Source: WTGU01 sp965242855 (lineage in GTDB: Bacteria > Pseudomonadota > Alphaproteobacteria > UBA828). From it: 64,000 nt of DNA. Below are positions 25,449 through 32,537 of this stretch, in pieces; position 1 is the first letter of the stretch; each line of letters begins with the position of its first letter. The DNA is taken from the NCBI GenBank assembly GCA_965242855.1, contig OZ251509.1:2170001-2234000 (forward strand), written 5' to 3'. The position numbers were made by a program, and so were the translations under genes. Below the pieces are notes generated by a model. That model had not been told where the DNA came from. It searched no databases and saw only the letters and a program-made list of their open reading frames with translations.

Positions 25449-26257
25449 TGCGCTACGCGCTCCTCCTCGCCGCCATGCTCTGCCTCGCCGCCGACGCCGC
25501 GTTCGGCAAGGACAAGGCGCCGCCGGCCCTCGAGGACCTGCTCGCTTTCGAGCCGCCGAGCGCGACGGAACCGGCCTTCGCGGGCGAGAAGCGCCGCGCC
25601 GCCATGCGCGCCGCCGCACTGGCGTTCGGCGCCCAGGCCGGCCTCGCCCGGCGCAGCCGGGAGATCGAAGGCCTGCTGGAGCGCCACGCGGACCGGCTGT
25701 CCGCCGTCTACCGCTTCCGCGCCCTGACGCTGCGCGCCCATGGCTTCACCGTCATGCCGCCGGTGCTGGCCGAGACTTCCCAAGCCTTCAGGCTCGGACG
25801 GGACGGAACACGGGCCGCGACGGCCTCCCGCGTGCTGCGCATCCTGGAGCCGGAGCGCATCGTGAGCGCGCCGCCCCACTGGCGCGACTTCCTCATTCGC
25901 GCCTGGCCCGAACCCGTGCCGCCGGCTTCGGTGCTGTTCCCCCGCGATGCGGAGGAGACCGTCCTCTGGCGCGGATGGCTCCGCGACGGCTGGGCGCGCG
26001 GGACCGCGTTGGCCGAGGACGTGTTCGCCGCCGATCTCGACCGGCTCAATCGAGCCTTCGAGGGCCTCGTGCGCTGGCGGCATGCGCATCTGGCGCGGAT
26101 GGTCTCCGCCCCGGTTCTGCGCGCCGACCGCGCCGCCGTGAGCGGGAACGGTCGCCTGATGCGGATCGACGAGACCGCGGCCGTGCTCGGCGAACCCGCC
26201 CGCTTCGATCTCCGAGCCGAAGAGTGGCGGGTATTGCCGCTGGGAGACGCGCCGTGA
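25448..26257 (+). CDS. dotC: DotC/TraI-like protein of the type IVB secretion core
   Basis: A 269-residue exported protein of the DotC (R64 TraI) family. It has a signal peptide (L-L-L-A-A-M-L-C-L-A-A-D-A-A-F-G). Family motifs include A-L-A-F-G-A-Q-A-G-L-A-R-R-S, F-T-V-M-P-P-V-L-A-E and P-P-H-W-R-D-F-L. A Cys in the signal region is not in a perfect lipobox, although DotC is normally a lipoprotein. It starts on the last base of the dotD stop codon and overlaps dotB by 4 bp. Confidence 0.88.
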   Translation: MRYALLLAAMLCLAADAAFGKDKAPPALEDLLAFEPPSATEPAFAGEKRRAAMRAAALAFGAQAGLARRSREIEGLLERHADRLSAVYRFRALTLRAHGFTVMPPVLAETSQAFRLGRDGTRAATASRVLRILEPERIVSAPPHWRDFLIRAWPEPVPPASVLFPRDAEETVLWRGWLRDGWARGTALAEDVFAADLDRLNRAFEGLVRWRHAHLARMVSAPVLRADRAAVSGNGRLMRIDETAAVLGEPARFDLRAEEWRVLPLGDAP

Positions 26258-27396
26258 CCGCCCGCCGGGAGAACGGCTATTGGGAAGAGGCGGCGTTCGC
26301 GTTCTCCGTGGAGAGGCTCGACCGCTTCCTGCTGTGGGCCGCCGACCGCGGCGCCTCCGACATCGCCTTCCGCACCGGCGCGCCCGCCTTCGTCGAGATC
26401 GACGGCGTGCTCCGCCGCGCCACCGGCGCGGTCCTCGACGGCGTGGCCATGGGACGGCTTGCCGAGCGCGTCTTCGACGCTACCGGCGAGGGCATCCTGC
26501 GCGCGGGCCGCGCCGTCGACTGCTCCTACGCCGTCGCCGCCGGACGCGGCGCCGTCCGCCGCTTCCGCTGCAACCTCTCCCCCGTCCTGGCCGGCCACGG
26601 CTTCGGCATCGACCTCGCCATGCGGGTCCTGCCGGACGCGCCGCCGACCCTGGAAGCCCTCGGCGTCGAGGACGGCATCGCCGCCGCCTGGGACGCGCCC
26701 CGAGGCCTCGTCCTGGTCACCGGCGTGCCCGGTTCCGGCAAGTCCACCCTGCTCGCCGCCGGCACCCGCCGGCTGCTGGAGCGCGGAGCGGGCCGCATCC
26801 AGTCCTACGAGGCGCCCATCGAGTTCACCTTCGATCGCATCGCCTGCGACGGCGCGCTGATGTCGTCCTCCGAGGTCCCGCGCCACTTCCCCAGCTTCGC
26901 CGAGGGGCTGCGCTCCAGCCTGCGCCGCCGCCCGGCCGCCGTCGTCGTCGGAGAAGCCCGCGACCGCGAGACCGTCGAGGCCGTCGTCCGGGCCGCCGAC
27001 TACGGCATCGCCGTCTACGCCACCGCCCATACCGTCGGCGTCGCCGCCGCGGTCCGCCGCCTGCTCGCCGAGTTCCCGCCCGAGGAGCGCCACGAACGCG
27101 GCGCGGCCCTGATCGACGTCATGAACCTCGTGGTGACGCAGATGCTGCTGCCGAACCCGCGCGGCGGGCGCACCGCCATCCGCGAATGGCTCGCCTTCGA
27201 CGGCGCCCTCAAGGCCGCGCTGCTGGAGGAGACGCCGGCGCGCTGGCCGGCGCGGATCGCCGAAGCGGTCGTCCGCACCGGCAACCGCCTCGCAGCAGCA
27301 GCCGAACGCGCCTGCCGCGAGGGACGGCTGTTCGAAAGCGACCTGCGGCGCATCCAGGCGGCGACGACCGAACCCGAACGGAGCGTCGAACGATGA
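26254..27396 (+). CDS. dotB: DotB/TraJ-like secretion ATPase
   Basis: A 380-residue hexameric ATPase of the VirB11/PilT superfamily, starting at a GTG inside the dotC stop. The N-terminal domain carries G-A-S-D-I-A-F-R-T-G. Walker A is G-V-P-G-S-G-K-S-T (about 157-165). Downstream are the Asp-box region Y-E-A-P-I-E and the Walker B/His-box region (V-V-V-G-E-A-R-D-R-E-T and T-A-H-T-V-G). DotB energises substrate export at the cytoplasmic face. Confidence 0.93.
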   Translation: MTARRENGYWEEAAFAFSVERLDRFLLWAADRGASDIAFRTGAPAFVEIDGVLRRATGAVLDGVAMGRLAERVFDATGEGILRAGRAVDCSYAVAAGRGAVRRFRCNLSPVLAGHGFGIDLAMRVLPDAPPTLEALGVEDGIAAAWDAPRGLVLVTGVPGSGKSTLLAAGTRRLLERGAGRIQSYEAPIEFTFDRIACDGALMSSSEVPRHFPSFAEGLRSSLRRRPAAVVVGEARDRETVEAVVRAADYGIAVYATAHTVGVAAAVRRLLAEFPPEERHERGAALIDVMNLVVTQMLLPNPRGGRTAIREWLAFDGALKAALLEETPARWPARIAEAVVRTGNRLAAAAERACREGRLFESDLRRIQAATTEPERSVER

Positions 27397-27411
27397 CGGA
27401 GAGGAAGAACG

Positions 27412-27684
27412 ATGGACGCCCCGAACGCGCCCTGGCGCGACACCATGCGCCCGGTCCGATTCTACGCGGTCGACGCCCGGCTTCTGGTCCTGCTGGTGCT
27501 GTGGCTGTTCGTGCCGACCTGGTGGACCACGGCGGCCGTGATCCTGACGGCGGTCGCGTTCCGCATCGCGGAGGCGCGCGGATACCGGCTCGGCGCCGCC
27601 TTCCGGGCGGTACGCGCCCGGAGCGCCGGGCGGCGGTATGCGCTCCACGCGCGGCGCACGCGGCGCTTCGTGGAGTTCGGGTGA
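27412..27684 (+). CDS. icmT: IcmT/TraK-like membrane protein
   Basis: A 90-residue protein with the IcmT signature W-R-D-T-M-R-P-V-R-F-Y-A-V-D-A-R followed by two hydrophobic segments (L-L-V-L-L-V-L-W-L-F-V and A-V-I-L-T-A-V-A-F) and a basic tail. The ribosome-binding sequence GAGAGGAAG lies 5-13 bases upstream. Its stop codon overlaps the next start. IcmT is needed for substrate export in Dot/Icm systems. Confidence 0.9.
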   Translation: MDAPNAPWRDTMRPVRFYAVDARLLVLLVLWLFVPTWWTTAAVILTAVAFRIAEARGYRLGAAFRAVRARSAGRRYALHARRTRRFVEFG

Positions 27685-28091
27685 TGGTAGCGGCGGTTGC
27701 GATGATGGCCGCGATCCCCACGGCATCGGCGGAGTTCCGATATGTGCCGCCCGATCGGCTGCCGACGGCGGCCGTCGAACCCGTCCCGGACGTCGCCGCG
27801 CCGCCGCTCGGCGAGCCCGTCCACACCGGTTGGCAAATCCACGCGGGCGAGACGCTGCGCGAGATCCTGGACCGCTGGGGCGCACGGGCCGGCATCGACG
27901 TTCTCTTCCTCACCGACCGCCGCTACCGACTGGGCGAGAACCGGACCTTCGAGGGCGGGTTCGCCGAAGCGGCGCAGGCGCTGTTCGCCGCCCTCGCCCA
28001 CCTGCCGCGCCCGCCGGTCGGCGAACTCTCGGGCAACGGGCGAACGCTCACGGTCCTGCACCGGGTCCGGTCTTTGGGAGAAGCGCGATGA
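27684..28091 (+). CDS. TcpQ-domain periplasmic protein
   Basis: A 135-residue secreted protein. A signal peptide (V-A-M-M-A-A-I-P-T-A-S-A) is followed by a Pro-rich spacer and a TcpQ-type domain (about 50-135): W-Q-I-H-A-G-E-T-L-R-E-I-L-D-R-W-G-A-R-A-G then F-E-G-G-F-A-E-A-A-Q-A. In IncI plasmids PilL carries this domain and works with the secretin. It is the second TcpQ domain of the window, after the prepilin-peptidase fusion, yet lies inside the transfer block rather than the pil block. Confidence 0.8.
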   Translation: MVAAVAMMAAIPTASAEFRYVPPDRLPTAAVEPVPDVAAPPLGEPVHTGWQIHAGETLREILDRWGARAGIDVLFLTDRRYRLGENRTFEGGFAEAAQALFAALAHLPRPPVGELSGNGRTLTVLHRVRSLGEAR

Positions 28092-28897
28092 AGCGGACCA
28101 TCCTCCTTCTCCTCACGGCCGCCCTGTCGCCGATCTCGACGGCGCCCGCCGCCGACGCGCCCGCGACGATCTCCGCCCTGAAGGCGAACGGCGCGCGCGT
28201 CGTCGAACTCGGCACGCGCGGCGGCCTCGACGGATATCTCGTGGAGCCCGCCGGCGGCGATCCCTACAGCCTCTACCTCACGCCCGACGGCCACGCGGTC
28301 GCGGGACTGCTCTACGGGCCGGACGGGAACCTGATCACCGGCGAACAGATCGCGACGGCGCAGGAGACCGATGCCGGCGGATGGCAATCCGGTCTTCCGG
28401 AATCCGACAGCGGCGAAGCGATGCGCATGGCGCACGCCTCCGAGGCCATGGCCGCCGCACCGGACGCGAAAGTGCTGTTCGAGCGTTCCGCCGCGGCCTT
28501 CGGCTTCACCCTCGGCGAGGTCGGACCCCTCGTCGTTCTGTTCGGCGATCCGACCTGCCGCTGGTCGCGCGCGGCGGCGGCGCGGCTCGGCCGGCAGGCG
28601 CTCGCCGGCCGCTTCCGGCTGCATGTGATCCCGGTCGGGCTGCTCGGCGGCGCCTCCGCCCGCAAGGCCGCCGCGATCGCCTCCTCCCCCGATCCGGCAT
28701 CGGCCTGGTTCGACGGCGCAGTCGCGGCGGCGTCGCCCGAGGGCGCACGGCGCATCGCGCGCAACAACGCGCTCCACGACGCCTGGGGCGAGACCGCCGT
28801 GCCGCTGATCGCATGGCGTGGCGCACGGGGACGGATCGAACGCCGCATCGGCGATATCGACGACCTCGACGCATGGCTGAAGGAACTCTCCCGATGA
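28088..28897 (+). CDS. DsbC/DsbG-like thioredoxin-fold protein with CxxS active site
   Basis: A 269-residue periplasmic protein with a signal peptide (I-L-L-L-L-T-A-A-L-S-P-I-S-T-A). The N-terminal half resembles the DsbC/DsbG dimerisation region (Y-L-V-E-P-A-G-G-D-P-Y-S-L-Y). The C-terminal thioredoxin fold has F-G-D-P-T-C-R-W-S, where DsbC-like enzymes have C-x-x-C, and the cis-Pro loop in T-A-V-P-L-I-A-W-R. With one active-site Cys it cannot do the normal two-Cys chemistry alone and may be a monothiol isomerase or a chaperone for the Cys-rich pilus and Dot proteins nearby. Confidence 0.8.
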   Translation: MKRTILLLLTAALSPISTAPAADAPATISALKANGARVVELGTRGGLDGYLVEPAGGDPYSLYLTPDGHAVAGLLYGPDGNLITGEQIATAQETDAGGWQSGLPESDSGEAMRMAHASEAMAAAPDAKVLFERSAAAFGFTLGEVGPLVVLFGDPTCRWSRAAAARLGRQALAGRFRLHVIPVGLLGGASARKAAAIASSPDPASAWFDGAVAAASPEGARRIARNNALHDAWGETAVPLIAWRGARGRIERRIGDIDDLDAWLKELSR

Positions 28898-29538
28898 GCG
28901 AACGGCTGCGCGCGGTCCGGCAGGCCGTGAACCGCTTCGCCTTCCACCGAGATCAGCATCGCGGCTGGCGCCGCGCCGCCGTCTGGCTGCTGGTCTGCAA
29001 CGCGCTCACCGCCTTCGCCTTCGCCGGCTACGTCTGGCTGCACTCGACCGTCTACGTCACCGTCGCCGCGACCCCGGACGGGCGGCTGGTGCCGCTGACC
29101 CCGCTCGACGAACCCATCATGAGCGATGCGGCGCTCCGCAACTGGACCGTCGCGGCCGTGACCGAAGCCTTCACCCTCGGCCACCACGACTGGCGCCTCC
29201 GCCTCGCCGCCGTCCGCGAGAACTTCACCGACGCCGGCTACGAGTCGTTTCTCGAAGGGCTGAACGAGAGCCTGTTCCTGGACCGGCTGCGCGATCACCT
29301 CCAGGTGGCCTCGGCGGTCGCGCAAGGTGCGCCGGTGGTGACCGACACGCGCTACTTCCGGGGGCGGCTGGGCTGGGCCATCGAGTTTCCGCTCCTGGTC
29401 ACCTTCTCGGCCGGGGCGCGCAGCGTAAGCCGGGACCTGATCGCCCGCGTGCTGGTGATGCGGGTGCCGCTCTCGGAGCGTCCCGCCGGCATCGGCATCG
29501 AGCAGCTCATCGCCGGCAAGGGGGAGAGCCGGCGATGA
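28894..29538 (+). CDS. dotI: DotI/IcmL/TraM-like inner-membrane protein
   Basis: A 214-residue bitopic protein. The basic cytoplasmic N-terminus is followed by one transmembrane helix (about 30-50: V-W-L-L-V-C-N-A-L-T-A-F-A-F-A-G-Y) and a periplasmic domain with the family motif F-T-D-A-G-Y-E-S-F-L-E-G-L, preceded by T-E-A-F-T-L-G-H-H-D-W-R. IcmL/DotI bridges the inner-membrane complex of type IVB systems. Both ends overlap neighbours by 4 bp. Confidence 0.92.
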   Translation: MSERLRAVRQAVNRFAFHRDQHRGWRRAAVWLLVCNALTAFAFAGYVWLHSTVYVTVAATPDGRLVPLTPLDEPIMSDAALRNWTVAAVTEAFTLGHHDWRLRLAAVRENFTDAGYESFLEGLNESLFLDRLRDHLQVASAVAQGAPVVTDTRYFRGRLGWAIEFPLLVTFSAGARSVSRDLIARVLVMRVPLSERPAGIGIEQLIAGKGESRR

Positions 29539-30530
29539 GCGGGGCGGGACGAAGGGCTTTGCTCGCATTCGCCGCCGCGCTCGCGACGGTCGCTTTGCCG
29601 ACGGCGGCCACGGCGGACGAGGGGCCGCCGCCCACTGCCGAGCGCCCCGCCGGCACGGACGTGTGGCCCGAACATGCGGCCTCCGATGAAGACGTCGCCC
29701 GCGAGGGCCGGGCGGCGCTGCCGTTCACCGAAGCGCAGATCGAGGCGCTCGGACGCCTGCTGCGGCAGACCCAGGAGGCGACGGCGCGCGGCGAGGGCGA
29801 GCCGCCGCGAGGGCGCATCCGCCGCATCCGCATCGCCGCGCCGGGCGGCGGCGCCATCCCCGAGATCGCGGTGCGGCGGGGCTACGCCACTGCGGTCTCC
29901 TTCACCGACGCCACCGGCGCGCCCTGGCCGATCGAGAACGTGCTCGTGGACCGACGCTTCCTGCCTGAGGCAGTTCTGCCCGAGGCAGTCCTGCCCGAGG
30001 TCGAGGAGGGCGGAGAGGCCGGAGGAGGGCACCTCCTCTATCTGGTCCCGCAGCGGCGCTACCTGCACGGCAACGCCGTGGTGAAGCTCAGGGGACTCGC
30101 CGAACCCGTGGTCGCGGTGCTGCGCGGCGGCGGCGAGGCGGACTTCCGGGTCGACATGAGATTGGGCCTGCCCGGTCCCAACGCCGATCCGGCGGCCCTG
30201 GTCCGGCCCGAGGGCTTCCACGCCGGCGATCCGCAACTGCTGGAACTGCTCGGGGGAACAATTCCGCCGGACGCCGAGCGCCTCGCCGTCGAGGGCGGCG
30301 CCCGCGACGACCGGGCCTGGCGGTCCGGCGGCGACCTGCTGCTGCTCACCCGCGCGCATCTGCTCTCGCCCGGTCCCCGGGCGGCCGAGCGCGGCACCGG
30401 CGGCCGCTGGGCCTACCGCCTGCCCGACACCCCCTACGCGCTCGTGACCCGAGGCGGCCGCGAGGCGCGGCTCGGGTTCCGTGAACGAGAGGACGTGTCC
30501 TTGTTCGAGGAGGTCGACGATGACGAGTGA
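29535..30530 (+). CDS. dotH: DotH/IcmK/TraN-like outer-membrane core protein
   Basis: A 331-residue exported protein, the DotH ring component of the type IVB core. It has a signal peptide (L-A-F-A-A-A-L-A-T-V-A-L-P). The L-P-F-T-E-A-Q-I-E-A-L motif, characteristic of the family, is near residue 65. A domain with G-Y-A-T-A-V-S-F-T-D-A-T-G-A-P-W-P-I and V-V-K-L-R-G-L-A-E-P-V follows. It contains a short in-frame 15-bp repeat (nt 29961-30005). The acidic tail overlaps the dotG start by 11 bp. Confidence 0.9.
   Translation: MSGAGRRALLAFAAALATVALPTAATADEGPPPTAERPAGTDVWPEHAASDEDVAREGRAALPFTEAQIEALGRLLRQTQEATARGEGEPPRGRIRRIRIAAPGGGAIPEIAVRRGYATAVSFTDATGAPWPIENVLVDRRFLPEAVLPEAVLPEVEEGGEAGGGHLLYLVPQRRYLHGNAVVKLRGLAEPVVAVLRGGGEADFRVDMRLGLPGPNADPAALVRPEGFHAGDPQLLELLGGTIPPDAERLAVEGGARDDRAWRSGGDLLLLTRAHLLSPGPRAAERGTGGRWAYRLPDTPYALVTRGGREARLGFREREDVSLFEEVDDDE
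29961..30005 (+). repeat. Three tandem 15-bp units in dotH
   Basis: Three near-identical units of 15 bp encode L-P-E-A-V, L-P-E-A-V and L-P-E-V-E. The unit is in frame, so expansion would lengthen an acidic loop between two beta segments without breaking the gene. The loop replaces what is normally a short turn. Confidence 0.7.
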
Positions 30531-31650
30531 CCCCGCCGGGCGGGCGGTTCGCGCCCGGCCTGCGCTTCTCCTTCCCGGCGCCGTCCTCGCCGCCGTCTGG
30601 ACCCTCGGCTTGGCCGCGCCCTCCTGGCCGCAGGTGCCGGACAACCGGGACGTGCGCCTCGACCCCGAAGACCCGATCTCGCCGGCCTATCGCGACAGCC
30701 TGGACGCGCGCGACAGCCTGCGGCTCGAAGACGCGCGCGAGAGCGGCGAGTCCTTCCTGCCCATCTTCCACGGCCGGGGCCAAGCGCCGAGCGACGCGGT
30801 GGCGGACGAGGAAGACGGCGCGGACGCATATCCCGAGACGGCATACCGGAGCCCGTCCGAAGAACCGGCGCGGCCCGAACCCGTCTACGAGACGGTCGGC
30901 GGGTTGCAACCGCAAGGCGGAAGCCCCGCCGGCCTGTCCGAGATGGTCGGCGTCCTGCTGGAGACCTGGAGCCGCGCCCCCGAGGTCGTCCGGCTGCGAT
31001 ACGCAAGAGATACCGGAGACAGGGGGGCGGTGAAGGCCGCAGCCGCGCCCCCGCTCCCGGAGAAGCAGGCGCAGGGAGACCCGCTGCCGCGCATCGAGCC
31101 CGGCGCGGGCTTCTACGCGCGCACGGTCTACGCCGTGAACTCCGATTACCCCGGACCCGTGGTGCTGGAACTCCTGCAACCGCCGCTGGCGGGCGCCGTC
31201 GCGACCGGCGGGTTCGAACTCGTCCGCGACCGCATGGCGTTGCGGCTGACCGCCCTGACTTGGCGCGGACGAACCGTCCCCGTCGACGCGCTCGCGGTCG
31301 GCCTCGACTGCGCCTGCTACGGGATCCCGGGCGAGGTCGACCGGTACTTCTTCACCCGCGTGCTGCTGCCCGCCGCCGTGCGCTTCGCCGAGGGGTTCCT
31401 GACCGCCGCCGGCATGCCGGAACGGACGCTCACCCTCCACGGCGGCGATACGGTCCACGAGACCCGGCGGCGGACCGCGCGCCGCGACCTCTATGCCGGC
31501 CTCGGCGCGGCAGCCCGCACCATGGGCGACGTCCTCCTCCAGGACGCGCCCGACCGGCCCACGGTCCGCATCCCGCCCGATACCGAGATGATCGTCACCT
31601 TCACGGCGCCGCCGGGGCGCGACGGGGAGAAGGCCGATGCAAGGCGATAG
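30520..31650 (+). CDS. dotG: DotG/IcmE/TraO-like core channel protein
   Basis: A 376-residue protein of the DotG/VirB10 superfamily. A single transmembrane helix (about 15-35: L-L-L-P-G-A-V-L-A-A-V-W-T-L-G-L-A) precedes an acidic/proline spacer. The VirB10-like domain (from about residue 195) has F-Y-A-R-T-V-Y-A-V-N-S-D-Y-P-G-P-V-V, then A-L-A-V-G-L-D and R-I-P-P-D-T-E-M-I-V-T-F. Legionella DotG has a long pentapeptide array that is absent here. The start is supported by GAGGAGG upstream (30507-30513). Confidence 0.9.
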   Translation: MTSDPAGRAVRARPALLLPGAVLAAVWTLGLAAPSWPQVPDNRDVRLDPEDPISPAYRDSLDARDSLRLEDARESGESFLPIFHGRGQAPSDAVADEEDGADAYPETAYRSPSEEPARPEPVYETVGGLQPQGGSPAGLSEMVGVLLETWSRAPEVVRLRYARDTGDRGAVKAAAAPPLPEKQAQGDPLPRIEPGAGFYARTVYAVNSDYPGPVVLELLQPPLAGAVATGGFELVRDRMALRLTALTWRGRTVPVDALAVGLDCACYGIPGEVDRYFFTRVLLPAAVRFAEGFLTAAGMPERTLTLHGGDTVHETRRRTARRDLYAGLGAAARTMGDVLLQDAPDRPTVRIPPDTEMIVTFTAPPGRDGEKADARR

Positions 31651-32173
31651 CCTCGCCGACGCCCTGGTGTCGCTGGTCCGCGACCTCGAACCCGGGCTGG
31701 CGCTGCTGGTCTCGGCGGTCTGCTACCTGCTCGGCCTCCTGGCCTTCTTCCAGGGCGCCGCGCGGCTGCTCAAGGCCTCCGAGGACAAGTTCCACGCCCC
31801 GAGCGCCGCCGGCACGGCGCTGAGCTTCCTCGTCTGCGCCGTCATGGTCGCCTTCCCGTCCTGGCTCGCGGGCGCCGGCGAGAGCCTGTTCGGAACCGGA
31901 CGCACGGCCGCGCACGCGAGCCTCGGCTACGGCGGGCGCGGGGCGGACTACGACGCCCTGCTCGGGGCCGTGCTCGCCATCGTCGCCTGGGTCGGCCTCT
32001 TCGCCTTCCTGCGCGGCGTGTTCGTGCTCCGCGCCGCAGCCGACAACGCGCCCGGCGCCACCGCCGCCCGCGCCTTCCTGCACATACTCGGCGGCGTCGC
32101 CGCCTGGCGCATGACGGACGTGATCGAGGCCGTGCAGACCACCCTCGGCATCCGGGTCCTGACCATCACATGA
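31637..32173 (+). CDS. DotE/IcmC or TraQ-like membrane protein
   Basis: A 178-residue membrane protein with four hydrophobic segments: L-A-L-L-V-S-A-V-C-Y-L-L-G-L-L-A-F-F, L-S-F-L-V-C-A-V-M-V-A-F, L-G-A-V-L-A-I-V-A-W-V-G-L-F-A-F-L and a weaker fourth. The pattern A-x-x-Y-L-x-G and the size suit the IcmC/DotE/TraQ group of type IVB systems. It lies between dotG and the icmD-like gene, as traQ does in IncI plasmids. The subfamily choice is uncertain. Confidence 0.7.
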   Translation: MQGDSLADALVSLVRDLEPGLALLVSAVCYLLGLLAFFQGAARLLKASEDKFHAPSAAGTALSFLVCAVMVAFPSWLAGAGESLFGTGRTAAHASLGYGGRGADYDALLGAVLAIVAWVGLFAFLRGVFVLRAAADNAPGATAARAFLHILGGVAAWRMTDVIEAVQTTLGIRVLTIT

Positions 32174-32184
32174 GAGGAAACGCC

Positions 32185-32529
32185 ATGATCAAGGCGATCG
32201 GACTCGCCGCCCTCGGTGCGGGGGCGGCCGCAAGGCCGGCGCTCGCGGTCTCGCTCGGAGACATGGCCGAGCAGGCGGCAAGAGACCTCGAAGCCGTCCC
32301 GGCCTTCCTCGCCATCGGCTTCTACATCGTCGGCGCCGCCGTCGTCGGCTTCGGACTGCTCAAGCTCAAGCGCCACGTCGACCACCCGCAGCAGACCGGC
32401 ATCGGCTCCGGGCTGATCGCCATCGTCGTCGGCGTCGCCCTGATCGCCGCCCCGGCGATCATCAACGGCCTCTCCGACACCTTCGGCCTCGGCGGCGCCG
32501 ACACCACCGTCTCCCGGCCCAAGCTGTAG
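32185..32529 (+). CDS. icmD: IcmD/DotP or TraR-like small membrane protein
   Basis: A 114-residue protein with a signal-like first helix and two further hydrophobic helices (V-P-A-F-L-A-I-G-F-Y-I-V-G-A-A-V-V-G-F-G and G-S-G-L-I-A-I-V-V-G-V-A-L-I-A-A). The D-H-P-Q-Q-T-G turn is typical of IcmD/TraR. I chose the ATG at 32185 because GAGAGGAAA lies six bases upstream; an earlier ATG at 32170 overlaps the preceding stop. Confidence 0.8.
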   Translation: MIKAIGLAALGAGAAARPALAVSLGDMAEQAARDLEAVPAFLAIGFYIVGAAVVGFGLLKLKRHVDHPQQTGIGSGLIAIVVGVALIAAPAIINGLSDTFGLGGADTTVSRPKL

Positions 32530-32537
32530 AGGCCGCC

